64,000 nucleotides of DNA from Silurus meridionalis (GCF_014805685.1 NC_060899.1:8952290-9016289); one strand, 5' to 3'; positions 39,185 to 53,394 are shown, counted from the stretch's first letter. Program-made: numbers and translations. Notes: a model not told the origin generated them from the letters alone.

Positions 39185-41065
39185 AAAGTACTCTGTTCTT
39201 CTTCTTTTGGCTACTCCCATTAGGGGTCGCCACAGCGGATCATCAGTCTCCATACCCCCTGTCCTCTACATCTGCCTCTTTCACACCAACTACCTGCATG
39301 TCTTCCCTCACCACATCCATAAACCTTCTCCTTGGCCTTCCTCTTTTCCTCCTTCCTGGTGGCTCCATCCTCAGCATTCTTCTACCAATATAACTCCTGT
39401 TAACTCAATCTCGCCTCCCTCACCATGTCACCAAAATGTCCTACATGCGATGTCCCTCTAATAAACTCATTTCTAATCTTGTCCATCCTCGTCACTCCCA
39501 ACGAAAACCCTAACATCTTCAGCTCTGCTACCTCCAGCTCCACCTCCTGTCTTTTACTTAATGCCACTGTCTCTAATCCATACAACTTCACAGGTCTCAC
39601 CACAGTCCGATAAACTTTCCCTTTTATTCTTGCATATGCCCTTCTCCACCCTGCCAGCACTCTTTTCTTTACTTCCCTAACACACTCTCCATTACTTTGC
39701 ACTGTTGACCCCACGTACCTGAATTTGACCACCTTCTCTACCTCTTCACCCTGCAACCGCACCACTCCACTGCCCTCCCTCTCATTCACACACGTACTCC
39801 GTCTTACTCCTAGCTGACTTTCATTCCCCTACTCTCCAGCACATACCTCCACCTCTCCAGGCTCTTCTCAACCTGCTCACTACTCTCACCACAAATCACA
39901 ATATCATCCGCAAACATCATAGTCCAGGGAGACTCCTGTCTGACCTCGTCCGTCAACCAGTCCATCAACACTGCAAAAAGGAAAGGGCTCAGAGCCGATC
40001 CTTGATGCAGTCCAACCTTCACCTTGAACCAGTCTGTTGTTCTTACTGTACACTTCACTGGTGTCACACTTTCCTCATACATGTCCTGCACCACCCTCAC
40101 ATACTTCTCTGACACACTGGACTTCCTCATACAATACCACAACTCCTCTCTTGGCACCCTGTCGTACGCTTTCTCTAAATCCACAAATACACAATGCAAT
40201 TCCTTCTGACCTTCTCTATACTTCTCCATCAACATTCTTAAAGCAAATAATGCATCTGTGGTGCTCCTCCTCGGCATGAAACCATACTGTTGCTCACAGA
40301 TGGTCACCTCTTCTCTCAGCCTGGCCCATAACTTCATGGTGTGACTGATCAACTTAATTCCCCTGTAGTTACTGCAGGTCTGCACATCTCCCTTGTTCTT
40401 AAAGATCGGTACCACCACACTCCTTCTCCATTCCTCAGGCATGACCTCTTCCCTAAACCTCATACTACAGTCTTCCTCCTTCAGTTTCCACCATCATCAT
40501 CTTCTTTCAGTCTTCACTCTCCTCCTCTTTCTTCACCTCCAAAACCATCCTACAGAACACCACTCACTCCCAGAATGTTTCCTACTCCTCCATCTTACAA
40601 CCCACTTGTGAAGAATTAGCACTGATGACAGTTATCACCCTATCAGAAACTCTCTTCACCTCCACTACACTTTTACTAAACTCTTCCTTCCGAATCACCC
40701 ATACACCATTTCTTTTTCATCCACAGCATGATGGAACAGTGTAAACCCACCTCCAATGTTCCTGGCTTTACTCCCTTTCCACTTAGTCTCCTAAACACTC
40801 AACATATCTACTTTTCTCCTCTCCATCATATCAGCTAACTCTCTCCCTTAACCAGTCAAAGTACCAACATTTAAAGTACCAACCCGAACCTCCACTCTCC
40901 TACACTTCTCCTTGTCCTGCCGTCTCTGTAGTCATCTTTCTCCTCTCCTTCGGCCAACAGTAGCCCTATTTCCACCGGTACCCTGTTGGCTAACGATATC
41001 TGTGGCGGTCGTTGGTAACCCGGGCCTCGAACGATCTGGTATGAAATTCTTAATCGTGGTAAAAG
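39185..41065 (-). mobile_element. RTE-type LINE, internally deleted, reverse transcriptase readable
   Basis: The 5' end lies near 41065 (TTACCAACGACCGCCACAGA on the minus strand) and the 3' end at 39185 with an AAGAAGAAG tail. The minus-strand frame 40463-39810 encodes 217 residues of reverse transcriptase: NYRGIKLISHTMKLW, QQYGFMPRRSTTDALFALR, CVFVDLEKAYDRVPREELWY, GLHQGSALSPFLFAVLMD and FADDIVICGES (the catalytic F/YADD). A second frame (39789-39400) gives the C-terminal part with YVGSTVQSNGECVREV and LYGLETVALSKRQEVELEV. Endonuclease sequence is mostly lost by deletion. Inactive, but the least decayed copy in the window. Confidence 0.88.
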
Positions 41066-41621
41066 CACTCTGTTGAATTTTAAAGGTTATTGAAAGGCAC
41101 CTGGGACCTTTGCTTGTGGCCCACAACATACATTTATTCTTTGATCTTCAGTAGCATCTTTATCCTTATGATGATCCTGGAACCAATGCTTATACCCAAG
41201 CAGGAACACACCCGAAGTGAGAGGGAAATCCCTCAAAGGACATCAGAGTCACACACAATTATTCAGTCAATTACACACCTGGGAATTTTTTGGAAGTTGA
41301 AAGGAAATGTATAAACAGTACTCTAATAAAAATGCATGTAGTCATGTGTTTTGAGTGCCAATGGATTAATTAAAAAAAAAAAAAGTCAAAAAATGGTCGC
41401 CAGCTACGTTCGGGTAATCAGTTAAGTTCAATAGTTATTTTACAACCATGATTAATAGAAAATAATCTCAGAATATAGTACATCAAATTTTAAGAAACAG
41501 ATCTTTGTTCTTAATGGATATGAGCAGAAATTTATGTGGGGGTTTGTTTTTTGTTGTAAACCATCAGTCTCAGGGTTTTTGTGACTCAAGGGTCAAATGA
41601 TGAATGCTGAAGTAAAAGATA

Positions 41622-41624
<3 letters not shown>

Positions 41625-41698
<74 letters not shown>
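41625..41698. repeat. (AT)n microsatellite
   Basis: About 35 AT units without interruption. Confidence 0.93.
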
Positions 41699-41702
<4 letters not shown>

Positions 41703-42231
41703 GTAACCCTTCACATTAACAAGGTGTTTCTGCTCACAGGCCAGTTTTTCCTCTACCGAATTCAAGACAATGCTGCACACGAAAATCCCAGGACATCAGC
41801 AGCTTTTAAAAATAATCAAAGCAGTCCACCTTGCACCACCAAACAAGCCACAGTCAAAATCATTTTTCCCCAGTCTGGATGTAGCATATCATTGCTTTCA
41901 ATGATTAGTAATGTTTCAAGTTGAGGAACATCACATATTGAACCTATTTTTATTTATAGATATTTAACTCTTACTGCATTTGTGGTTGTTTCCTGTTTTT
42001 TTTTTTTAAAGTGTTGGATGATGGATTTGGACAGTGAATTGATCAAGTAACAACTATTATTTAAGCCACCGCTTTTTTTTCCCCGATGATGGTATAAACA
42101 AGCAACAAAAAATATTTAAAGCTTTCTATTGTATAAATTGACCCCACATACACTTGCACACTAGCGGTGTTCGGGAACAATATTGTTGATGTAAATCATA
42201 AAGACATAGTTGTGATAAAACAAGTTACAAC

Positions 42232-42237
42232 TTTATT
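42232..42237 (-). terminator. Candidate poly(A) signal of trpc4ap
   Basis: AATAAA on the minus strand about 630 bases after the trpc4ap stop codon. It is a plausible end of the 3' UTR; other AT-rich candidates exist. Confidence 0.4.
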
Positions 42238-42568
42238 TTCAGTTACTGTCCTGTCACTGGACTGAAAAGTTAGAATTTGATTTCAAGACTGAGCTAAACA
42301 TTATCCATAAATATAGAGGCAGTATTTAAGCTAAGCAAACCACCAACATTAAATTGCTTGGCCCTGAAGTTTTTAATTGTTTTGCTGATGAAATAGGCTC
42401 TTTTAATGGGCATTTCCATGTTTGTTTGTTTTTTTTTTATACAGGTTAGAACATTCCCATATATCTAAAAAGGAGAAAGCCCTTAGACTACAGCTGAAAT
42501 AAGTGTGCCTCTGTAACCCTGGACAACAACATCCAGCGTCTACTGCAACACACATGCGTGCGTGCACA

Positions 42569-42572
<4 letters not shown>

Positions 42573-42650
<78 letters not shown>
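42573..42650. repeat. (CA)n microsatellite in trpc4ap 3' region
   Basis: About 40 CA units. If the poly(A) signal at 42232 is used, this run lies in the 3' UTR of trpc4ap, read as (TG)n in the mRNA. Confidence 0.92.
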
Positions 42651-42653
<3 letters not shown>

Positions 42654-42860
42654 TCACTGGTTCATTAGAATTCATACAACCAAACACACTTGTAAAACAT
42701 ATGCACATCCACTCGACACTTTCCCATGCGTGCACACACACATACATACAACCCACATAGCAGTCCGGTTTAATGAGCTCTGCATGTTGCTGTATAGAAG
42801 GGAACAGCAGCAGCTCATTAAAAACCCTCTTTTACTTCCACAGTCACACAGTCACCATGA

Positions 42861-45800
42861 TCACATCTCCAGAATGTCTCTGTCTAGTTCCCTGTAGGCC
42901 TCATCGATGTAGGTGGCTATGGCACAAAGGGAGCTCCTATCTGAACTCAGCAACACTGTCACCGTTTCCTTCCAGTAGGTGAAAGGAATACAGGAACTCT
43001 GTACAAGGAGAGACAAAGCAATGTATAAGATGCATATACAGTATTTGGATGAGCTGCTTTAAAAATATCCTTTGAAAAATGTCAATTTTGTCTGGGGTTA
43101 GTAAAAAGGGGAAGGAAAAAAGAAAAAAAGAAAAAAGAACGATTGCCATTGTGAGCTTATTACAATAAGACTCAGATAGAACTTTATCACCTTTATCTCC
43201 TATATATACCCATGTTAACTGGTATGGCTATGACATCGTCTCAGCTCCTGCCGAAATAATGGCATGACCCCAAATATTGTTCAAAAAAATTGTGTCAAGT
43301 GTCAAGTAGGTGAAGTAAAGTTGATGATGAGAATCTAACTCTGCCTGCTCAGGGTATTGAGGTCAATGGGCACCAACATGTTTCTCAAATAAAAAAAAAA
43401 AATAATAAATTGAGTCAGATTGAGGATATATTAGTGTCCAAGATAGTGATTGCTTACATTCTCCAGACAGGTGCTGTCCTTGTCTTTGTTGAGGTAGTGA
43501 TGTTGCCAGAAACGCAGCAGGTGGTGGAAGTTGTTAAGCAAGCAGCCCGGGTATTTCTCAGCATACTCTTTCTCCTTAAGAGCTCGTAGGTAGAATGGCA
43601 GCTTGCCCCGCCACCGTGCCAGCATCAGCACTACCAAACTTGTATTGAGGCAGCTCACGTTCTCCTGGCAATAGACAGCAAGCGCACATGTTCAAGGTTT
43701 CTATTTGTCAATGCTCCCATAAGTGCAGACATACACAGGAACTGAAACACCATTTCTTTTCTCTCTCATTAAGTGTTTTTTAATATATATGTTTGTATGT
43801 TAATAATGCCTGGATTATTGTGGTGTACAAAGAGGTTACAAATTAACAGGGGAAAAAAACCTTCAAGTGTGCACAATGGCATTTAAAAACAAAGTAAAGT
43901 CTTGCCTGGGTTAGAGTCTGCACATTAATGATGTTGATAAGCCTGAAGAGGAAGGACAGTCTGTTCTCCACTTGAGCCATATAAGACAACAGGCGGCACT
44001 CTGACAGCACCTCAATCACTGAGATAGGAAAACAGTTTGTAATCCTGCATCAAACTTTACATGTATAGCAATTAATCAGAGCCGTTTGTTTGGTCATCAG
44101 CACCTTTTATGTCTTCCGTCTGCCCTTCAAAGCGGTCCAGGGACAGAACGATGCAGCGTACCAGCATGTTGGAGTCCACAAGTGAGCTGTTGATCTGGTT
44201 CAGAAACGTCTCAAACTATAAGAATACAAAGGGGCACATAATAATCATGCTGAGAACATTCATCCAATCAAGCGTTAGAGGGATTTTTTTTTTCTTGTTT
44301 AAATAAATAAATAGCAATTTCCCCCTAATTATGAAACTGTGCATCAATTATATTTTGAAGAAAACTTGCTTGCTTGGTAGGAAAATCCAATATTCTGACA
44401 TTATCACGAACTAAAACAAATGTCAGAAAAAATGTCTACAATGAACCACATCAAAAATGGTTAATTATATCAATAAATTAATGCTATATATTTGAAATAT
44501 TAGACCTACAGTGACTTTAGACTTTGTTCACATTAAAATGTTATGCACCCTTATCCTTAAATCCATAAGAATACAAAAAAATCTTTTTTTTGCATATTAC
44601 TACCACTCAGGAGGCAAGACACACCTTTTCTTCTGTGTTCACATATTTGTTAAATCTCTTGAAGGCATCAATGTTGAATTTCATGAGTTCACCAAGCAGA
44701 TCAAAATAGCTCTGAAGGACGTCACGGGATTTACAGCCACTGTCAATGATGCAGAAGAGGATGTGCTGCAGGGCCCCACGGAAGAGGTTTAAATTTAGAC
44801 TCCACCATATTTCATGACATACATGGATATGAGTAAGCAATGTATGAAGGACAACATATATGGAACGTAAAGATCACTCACCTCTAACAACCCTCTCTTC
44901 AGCAGGAACATCTGGTCTGCATAAGATGTGGCACCACGTAAGAAACTCTCTACTGCTCTAGCCTGCCAGAACCTATAGAGTAGATCAACAGTGACAACGT
45001 AACTGTAGTGCACACTAAATTGATCTGTAGGATCACTTTATGGTGAAATAAGATCTGTGAAGACTCAACAAGAGTGCTCACCTAAATGATGAATCGACTG
45101 GTTCTTTCTTCATGACTGAAATTAGCCGTGTCAGAAGGCCCTTCTTTCCGTCACACGCAAGATTCCTGTATTAAGAAAGTTTACACAGCATGAGAAGTAA
45201 AGTAAAGTAATAGTGTGATGGAAACAAAAAGCTAGGAAGGTTTTTTCCCCTCAGTACCTGTCTGTGTTGACCAACGCCTCCACTTCAGGAATATTCGCTT
45301 TTAAAGAGATGGCACTGAGCTCATTCAACTCTTGCCCATTCAGGAGAAGATACTTGTTCCTGATTCCAAATACAAGGTTTAAAATGCATTACATGTTTAA
45401 AAAACCCCACAAAAACACAATGAAGCAAGGAAATGATGCACACTCTCAGATGCACTTACTCATGGTGGTCACTGAAGCTCTGTAGCAACCTGAGAAACTG
45501 GATCTTAAAGGAGATCTCCTGTAGACAAAAGAAAACATTTTGTGAACCTGGTGTACGTCTAAACTATTAACACCTCAACACCGAGCCGTTTTCATACATC
45601 TTGAATAACAAGAAATGAATCTCAACACGGTTTTGCAAATGTTATACTGTTTCTCTTCTGAGTTTGTACATGTTCATCATTTAAATCTTCCATGCAATGC
45701 GACATCTACTTATGTTTTACAAATATTTATAATGTATAGATTTTTGCTCTGTTTACAGCCTAAATACAGCCTTTAATATAATGCCATATTAAATATCTTG

Positions 45801-48800
45801 CACTGTTAGTCACTAGATTGCATTACCTTCAGTACTGAAATCCTATGGTCCTGCATCTGACTTGATGCAACTGTGTTTTTTTAAATGTTTGTTGAACCAG
45901 AGAAAACAGTGCGGAGGTTTTATGTTACACTCTACTGTAAATATTATTTGAAATATAAAATAAGAATATTAATGACAATGTCTAGTATACCAATATATTA
46001 CATGAACCAAAGAAAAAGCCAACATGGTGATTATTATACAGCAAACATAAAAACAAAACTGGGACATCATAGACAAGTTATGATCTGATTAGCATAGTAC
46101 ATGCAACTGGTCATCAGATTACAATCTGGATAAGCAGAGCCTCTCTTGCATATAATTAATATCTTCATCAATATACACTCCTGGTGAACAAGTAAAAGTG
46201 CCCCTCTAAGTGCAAGCCCAGGAATATGAGTCTTACTGGACTGCAGTCACAATTCTGGTTCTGTCTGTGTAGCACGTGACTAGATGGATGTCTCCTCCAG
46301 ATCAGTTTGTCAAACAAGTTGTTCAGGCCAGGAATCAATCGGAACTCTGCAAGCATCCTGTGAACCTGTGGGAAAGAGTGTTATATATCTAGCGATTTAA
46401 ATATTGCAACTACGTTGAGTATTAAAGATGTATTAATTCCACATTGTCCGCATTATTTCTTGCTGAAAGTTCAGTAGAATCCATATTAAGCTTGAGTAAT
46501 TATTCCTACCTGATTTCTCTGTCGGCCCATGAGCAGGACACACAGCACATACAGAACCTCCACTTTGTACATGATCTCATGCACTATCTTCATTGACTGA
46601 GGCAAAGTGTGTCTAAGAGGACTTGATGAAAGTGAACCTTCATCAGATGACTCTGGAAAACAGGTGTGGTGTGGAGAAGAAAATGAGGTTTATTCAAAAG
46701 AGGATAACAAGTTTAATTTAAAACATAAGCAATGTGCAATAAGGATGATTTATACTGTCACAACGCAGCGAATACAAGTAAATAAGCATCTATACACCAA
46801 ATCCAAAGATTTGAAATGTTTTTTTCAAACAATTATATTCACTAATAAACATTTAGTAATTTAGTAATTACAATTTACCAAACTCTAATGCTTGAGTTCA
46901 TCCATGTGAACATAAACACAAATTCAAAAGCTTAAAAACAAACAACAAAAAAAAGAAACAATTTGGGATCTATTTCAGGGTAATTGAGTCATAAATAATC
47001 CTCTCAGACAGTGTGAACTGTTCTTCCCTCTGTTCTACAGGGAAATGTAAAAGCTATTTTGTTAACTGTAACAGTCCCCCAGTAAACAAATTCATATTAC
47101 GTGACGATATAGCGGCACACACAGGGACTACGCATGTTCACAGGACTATACATGAGGACCAAAACTTCTCACCTGTGCTGCTCTGCTCCGCCTCTTCAAT
47201 CGCCATCTGCATAAGAGCATCCAACACCAGGGCGTTGTCCAGCCAGCTGTGCCAGTCCTCCAGCTCCTGCAGCAGTGCAGCCGTGCCTGACGCTTCAGAA
47301 ACTTTCCGTGTAGCCAGCTTGCACAGGCGCTCAATGAAGCCAGGGATATTTAGTAGAGCAACTGCAAAGAAAGAAGACGACCATTGTACTTTTATTTATC
47401 TATTTGTTTTTCTTTTTGTGTATTTGATTCATAGCCCTTCAGGTTCAATATTTTACTCTATCCTACTGAGTATGTAGGAGAGAGAAATAAAAATTCACAT
47501 GACTTCGCCTACGGCTTCATCCTTTATTCAGAACAAACAATGGTTACAAACCAATAACTACAAAAGCAATTTTGTTAATTTAAATGCGAGACACTGACCT
47601 TGATTGCTTTCTGCACGTGATGGAGATGCGGTTATCTTTTGTTGAGCGTTGCGGGCCAAAAGGGTATGTTTGTCATCCATGCCTGCATCCTGCTCTGATA
47701 TGGTGACAGACAAGATACGGCAAAAGTTGGCCAGCTGCTGCTGGTTGAAGCTCTGCACCAGACTGCCCAAGTTGGGAATATCCTCCAGTCGGATCACCTC
47801 CTAAGAAATAGTTACAATAGAAATAAAAGTTTAGAGCTTCTATCTATTACTGCTAATTTGATAACTTCAACAAGCAGGGTAATTACTTACCTTTCGGACC
47901 CCCATTATGTCTTCTATAAGTGTGGCTGTTTGTAGGAACGTTTTTTTGTTTGACATTAAAGTGAAAAGAAACATGACAAAGTCGTCCCTTGCAGCAAGAC
48001 TTTTTGTAACGCCCTCTGTCTGCAAGTAAGAAAAAAAAAAAAAAAAAAAAAACCACACACTTCTGTATTCTGTGGCTGATCAGAAATGGAAAGACTTTAA
48101 AAGATTACTGTAATGTTCTAATGAAATAGCCATAAAGATACTTACACATATACAGCAGTTGTACAGAACACTTAAACAGTCCTTGATGAGATCGTCACCC
48201 ACTGCAAATAAAGCAAAAAAGAAATGTCAATGCTGTTCTGATGTTATTCTCTAAACATTACCTGCAGACCAATAAATTAATTCTTACAATCAGTTAATTT
48301 GGATAAATGTTACAGGCTGAAGAATAAACATTATTTCATTAACCCACAAATTTCTTGCATTCCATTTGCAAAAACTGAGCTGTGTCTGAGCTGAACATAC
48401 GAGAAAGTTAACAGTGAATTTGGAATTCCCTCTCACATTTCTTACATAAACATGGGGAAATAAAACAATAAAAAAAAGCATGCTGCATTGCAAAAACACC
48501 TAGTTACCGTATTTTCCAGACTATAAAGTGCACCCATATATAAGCCGCACCCACTGAATTTTACAAATATTTTTATTTTTAACATAAATAAGCTGCACCT
48601 GTCTATAAGCCACAGGTGTCTACACTAATTAACTTTACACAGGCTTTAACGAAAGACACGTTACACACGGTGTAACGGGTGAAATATGTTGCGCTTCCTT
48701 TAGGAGCATAGCGGTATTTTGGGAATAGCCTGGCACTGCATTTTTCCGCTATTACTGCATGTGTTCAAGACGAGGATTATATCCTTATTATTTTCTGATG

Positions 48801-51008
48801 CTGATTTCTAAGTTTCTTTGACTAACCCTTAACGCTGTTGCCAAGAAAAATAAAAAAGCACGAGTTTTGGAAACCTTTCTGTGCTTATGATTTCTGTTGC
48901 AACTGGAGTTAGCGAGCTCTCCCTTCACCCAGACTCAACGCGTTACAACGGCTTGTATCTAAACAGTAGCCGACCAAGTAAGTCATTGTTCACTGTCTTC
49001 CTCCTTCCTTTCACAACTATTTCTCTCTGGAGTTTATCTTTTGCGTTTAAAAAAATCTTTTTTTCTCCCGATGCCGTGCAGCTCAGAACACAGGTGAGCT
49101 GCGTTTTTTGTTTCCGTTCAGAAATTTCATTGGTCTAATGTTAAAGCAGGATATTGTTAGGCTTCAATAACTAACCTTATGTTTTCATTAACCAACCAAA
49201 ATCTCTTTATCATAGGAATATCCATTTCAACTATTTCATTTTGGGTGTATGTTAATCCCATAGTTATTGTGCATTCTGTTAAAAGCATTAGCTCACTACT
49301 CAAGGCTATAGCTTTTTCTACAGCAAAAGGTGTTTGCATTTATGTCTGTTTAAATCGTAAAAAAAATATTACGAAGTACAGGCATGTATTAAGGCTGTTA
49401 ATAGATCATTGATATTTTGCATTTATTAAAATCTTGCTGACATGACAAATGATAAAATACAAATTCTGACCAAACTTGCGTCGCCTGTAATTTCACAAAT
49501 TAGGTAAAAATTTAAACAGCCATGGCCCTGACCAGGACGAAGCGTTTACTAATAATGAAAGAAAACCGTAAATGTGCTGCAAAGCAGAAACACCCCAACG
49601 CGTTAATTACACGTGTATCCTCACATGTAAGGTAGCTTAAATGAAGGGTACTTACTAATGGGAACATTGCCTTGTATTGAGATTGTGGGCCGCATCAGAA
49701 TCTCTATAAACAACTGTGGGAAAACGCAATTAAAAACCAGGAAGGAAAACAAATAGATTATTTTATAGAAACACGTAAATACACAGATTCTCAAGTAAAG
49801 CATTACTCACATCAACTCCTCCAAATAGGTCAAAAGTGTATGTGTTTGGCGACACGGACTCCTGCGGTGTTTTTCTGTCTTCCGTCACGAAGGACATCGC
49901 CTCCATGGACAGCAGCGACGACAGCTCCTGTATTACAGCAAAACAACATCCGTGCACAAGCGTCAGAGCCGTATATGAAAACCGAGAAACCAAATAATAT
50001 TTACATCCATTTCTTATAGATACCTTGACCACACTGTGACTCTTGGAAAGGTCACTGTTTATGTGGGTGGTGTTGTGTAGTTTCCTCAGCAGCAGAGGTA
50101 TTCCCTGCCATCGAGCCTTCTTATCTCTTTCCTCAAGAAGACCCACTGGGATCTAATCAGACATGATGATTAGCAAGGGGTCAAGCATGCACGAGTACAA
50201 TCACTACAAAAGACATCAAAGTCAGTCACATAACAAAGTGCATGTATGTGTAAAGTCAAATGGTGAATCATTCCTTTACAACTGTTACGCAATATCCTAA
50301 TGTTTGTGAAGCAATTATTTAAATACAGTTTAAAAAATAATAAATCACTGCGTAAAATAAAACCGTCGAAATACAGGTTGTAAGTCAATGGCTCACGGCA
50401 GAAAGTAGACCCGGAACTAATATTATCTTATGGGCGTTAGCTTGCTATGTTAAGACGCCTTCTTAGAATAACGTTAGCTAGATTATAAATTGTGCAATTA
50501 GTTATCAAACTGTGCTAAAAACAGAAGTTACACAATTGGAATTGTTTCCTAACATGCCTAATATGAGCAAACTAAGAAATACTGGACAACCTCATGCTAG
50601 CAAAAAAGCTAATTGGAAAGCGAAGGCAGGATTTGTAACCTGAAAACTAATTCAATAAGTCAGAGTTGTATATATTTTGCAAGTACACCGTGCATTACAT
50701 TTCATCCCTTACAAAGTTATACTCCAAACGATACTTAGTGTCGTGATGTAAAGTTAAACGAGTATTCGGACCCGAGTAAAACAGCAACACTCGGGGCTCG
50801 GGGCTCTTGCGGCCTGCTAGTATCTAGTCTATTGTACAGTCGATTCATTTTCAACAGAAATTGTCTTGACTCGTGATTTTCATACCTGCGTTCCTTGTGT
50901 CGTCCCCAAGCCTGCTATTTGTCCAAATCTAATCTTATGCAATATGTTTTTGCTTCGATTTCTCCGTCTTGTTAGAGTCCGAGACGACTGCTGCCCGTTA
51001 GCCGCCAT
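42861..51008 (-). CDS. trpc4ap: TRPC4-associated protein (TRUSS)
   Basis: Nineteen coding exons join in frame to 773 aa (human about 797): 50886-51008, 50024-50152, 49811-49927, 49656-49713, 48146-48201, 47891-48019, 47599-47800, 47173-47361, 46510-46652, 46237-46365, 45460-45518, 45258-45359, 45082-45165, 44882-44972, 44625-44765, 44104-44215, 43906-44018, 43458-43664, 42861-42998. Diagnostic stretches: LLSMEAMSFVTEDRKT, NTYTFDLFGGVD, IEILMRPTISIQG, MSNKKTFLQTATLIEDIMGV, QQLANFCRILSVTISEQD, IPGLNNLFDKLIWR, FWQARAVESFLRGATSYADQ and LLNNFHHLLRFWQHHYLNKD. The start MAANGQQSS is the first ATG in frame. The protein is a helical scaffold of a DDB1-CUL4 ubiquitin ligase that also binds TRPC channels and TNF receptor 1. 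Intron 17 begins GC instead of GT. It converges on the mir-499 locus, as in mammals. Confidence 0.97.
43904..43905 (-). other. Non-canonical GC donor of trpc4ap intron 17
   Basis: The exon ends TTAACCCAG-type sequence (CTAACCCAG) and the intron begins GCAAGA. The next exon starts after TTGCCAG with ENVSCLNTS, so the reading TLTQ-ENVSC requires this GC-AG splice. No nearby GT keeps the frame. Confidence 0.85.
48508..48760. mobile_element. Short interspersed element in trpc4ap intron 4
   Basis: Begins ACCGTATTTTCCAGACTATA and has TATAAGCCGCACCC, AAATAAGCTGCACC and CTATAAGCCACAGG. This is a repeated TATAAGNNGCAC theme familiar from non-autonomous DNA elements of vertebrates. The right end is not resolved and the family is not assigned. 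Confidence 0.5.
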
Positions 51009-51440
51009 TGTTTATCCTTTGACGTCGCAAAGTTTTTTTCTTTTTCTTCAATAAAGTATTTGCTGAAGGACACAAACAGGCAGATTACTGACCTCTACCG
51101 ACTCGGAGCTGTAATATCACTCCCTGGGTCTCTACAGTAGTAATGGGAAGATCGGAACATTTTAGTGATCTGTTTTTTTAATCTTGTTCAGCAAAATGAA
51201 CGAATCTTTTTTGAGTTATTTAGTTTATTTCGTTCCTTTGATCAGAAATTAAATAAAAGGTTACATTTTCAAAAAGCTGATCCCTTAACACATCTACAAA
51301 CACCAACTTACTTGAGCTTCAAAATCTATATATGTATATATGTACAGTATATGTATAATTTATAAATTCATACTGTATATAAAGATGTGGAAAAGCCAAC
51401 CATTATGGTTGCATAAGACAGAGCACAATTTGCACAAGAG
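51009..51440. other. trpc4ap upstream region
   Basis: Directly upstream of the trpc4ap start codon. It is moderately AT-rich, without a clear TATA box. Some CpG-containing sequence lies inside and just after the first exon (50760-51030), fitting a broad housekeeping-type promoter. The LINE cluster begins at about 51440. Confidence 0.4.
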
Positions 51441-53392
51441 TGCACTCTTCGTGCCGGTCCCAAGCCCAGATTAATGGGGAGGGTTGCCAAATCATATATG
51501 CGGATCACAAACAAGAATTTCATAAAGGATCGTGCGAGGCCCGGGTTACCAACGGCACAGGTATTGTTAGCGAGCAGGGTACCGGTGGAAATTGGGCTAC
51601 TGTTGGCCAAAGGAGGAGAAGGAGTGGAGGAAGATGTCTTCAGAGACAGCAAGGAAAGGAGAAGTGAGGAGAGTGGAGGTTAAGTTTGGCACTTTAAATG
51701 TGGGTTCTTTGTCTGGTAAAGGGAGAGAGTTAGCTGATATGATGGAGCGGAAAATGGTAGATATTTTGTTTGTTCAGAGACCAAGTGGAAAGGAAGTAAG
51801 GTCAGGAACATTGGAGGTGGGTTTAAACTGTTCTATCATGGTGTGGATGGAAAGAGAAATAGTGTAGGGGTGATTCTGAAGAAAAAGTACATTAAGAGTG
51901 TAGTGGAGGTGAAAAGAGTTTCTGAAAGAATGATAAACGTGACACTGGAAATTGAAGCTTAAGTGGGTTATGAGATTGAGGAGAAGGAAAAAATCTGGAG
52001 TGAGTAAATAAAGTGGTGGAGAGTATATCTATAAATGAATTATTGGTGATTGGGGCAGATTTCAATGAGCATGTAGGTGAAGGTAACATAGTTGATAAGG
52101 AGGTGATGGGTAGGTATGGCCTTAAGGAGAGGAATGTGGAAGGGCAGATGGTGGTAGATTTAGTTAAAAGGATGGAAATGGCAGTGGTAAACACTTATTT
52201 TAAGAAGGAGGAGCATAAAATGACGTATAAGATCGGAGGAAGTTGCACACAGGTGGACAATATTCTATGCAGGAGATGCAACCTAAAAGAGATTGGAGAC
52301 TGTAAGGTGTTGGCAGGGGACAGTGTAGCTAGACAGCATCGGATGGTGGTCTGTAGGATGGCTTTGAAGGTGAGGAAAGAGTGAGGACTGTAAAAAATTT
52401 TAATGGTGGAAACTGAAGGAGGAAGACTGTAGTGTGAGATTCAGAAAAGAGGTCAGACAGGGGCTGAAGAGGTGCTGGATGATTGGGCAACTACTGCAGA
52501 AGTGATAAGGGAGACAGCTAGGAAGGTACTTGGTGTGACATCTGGAAATAGAAAGGAAGACAAAGAGACGTGGTGGTGGAATGAGGAAGTGCAGGAAAGT
52601 ATAAGGAGAAAGAGGTTGGGCGAAACAGAATTGGGCGAAACAGAATTGGGCATATGAGGAGCTGTCTGAGAAGTTGGACACTCAGAAAGGAGAAAAGGAT
52701 TTGTACCGATTGGCCAGGCAGAGGGACCGAGCTGGGAAGGATGTGCTGCAAGTTAGAGCAATAAAAGATGCAGATGGAAATGTGTTGACTAGTGAGGAGA
52801 GTGTGTTGAGAAAATGGAGAGAGTTTTTTGATCAGCTGATGAATGAGGAAAATGAGAGAGAGAGAGATGGTTGGATGGTGTGAACATGATGAAGTAGGAA
52901 GTGGATAGGATTAGTAAGGAGGAAGTGAGAGCAGCTATTAAGAGGATGAGAAGGAGAAAGTCGGTTGAACCAGATGACATAGCGGCAGAAGCATGGAGAG
53001 GTTTAGGTGAGATGGCAGTGGAGTTTTTAACCAGATTGTTGAAATGATTTTGGAAGGTGAGAGGATGCCTGAGAAATGAAGAAGGAATGTGCTGGTACCG
53101 GTTTTTAAGAACAAGGGAGATGTGCAGACCTGGAGTAACTACAGGGGAATAAAGTTGTTCAGCCACACCATAAAGTTATTGGAAAGAGTAGTGGAAGCCA
53201 GGCTGAGAGATGAGAAGTATAGAGAAGTTTAGATGGAGTTGCATTGTGTGTTTGTGGATTTAGAGAAAGCGTACGGCAGGGTGCCGAAAGAGGAGTTGTG
53301 GTATTGTATGAGGAAGTCTGGTGTGGCGAAAGGAGCTAGATTAAAATGGTTTGGACATATGCAGTGGAGAGACATGGACAGTACTGTTGTGT
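51440..53392 (+). mobile_element. RTE-type LINE with internal deletions
   Basis: The 5' leader (GTGCGAGGCCCGGGTTACCA) matches the reverse complement of the end near 41040. Endonuclease pieces include TLNVGSLSGKGRELADMMER, ELLVIGADFNEHVGEGN and ARQHRMVVCRMALKV; linker KDLYRLARQRDRAGKDVLQV; reverse-transcriptase piece CVFVDLEKAYGRVPKEELWY. There a deletion joins MRKSGV directly to RLKWFGHMQWRD. Many stops and shifts. Confidence 0.87.
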
Positions 53393-53394
53393 TT

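Noticed and set aside
39810..40463. 217-residue frame as a host gene
   Set aside because: It is the reverse transcriptase of an RTE LINE (FADD, GLHQGSALSPFL) within a deleted element.
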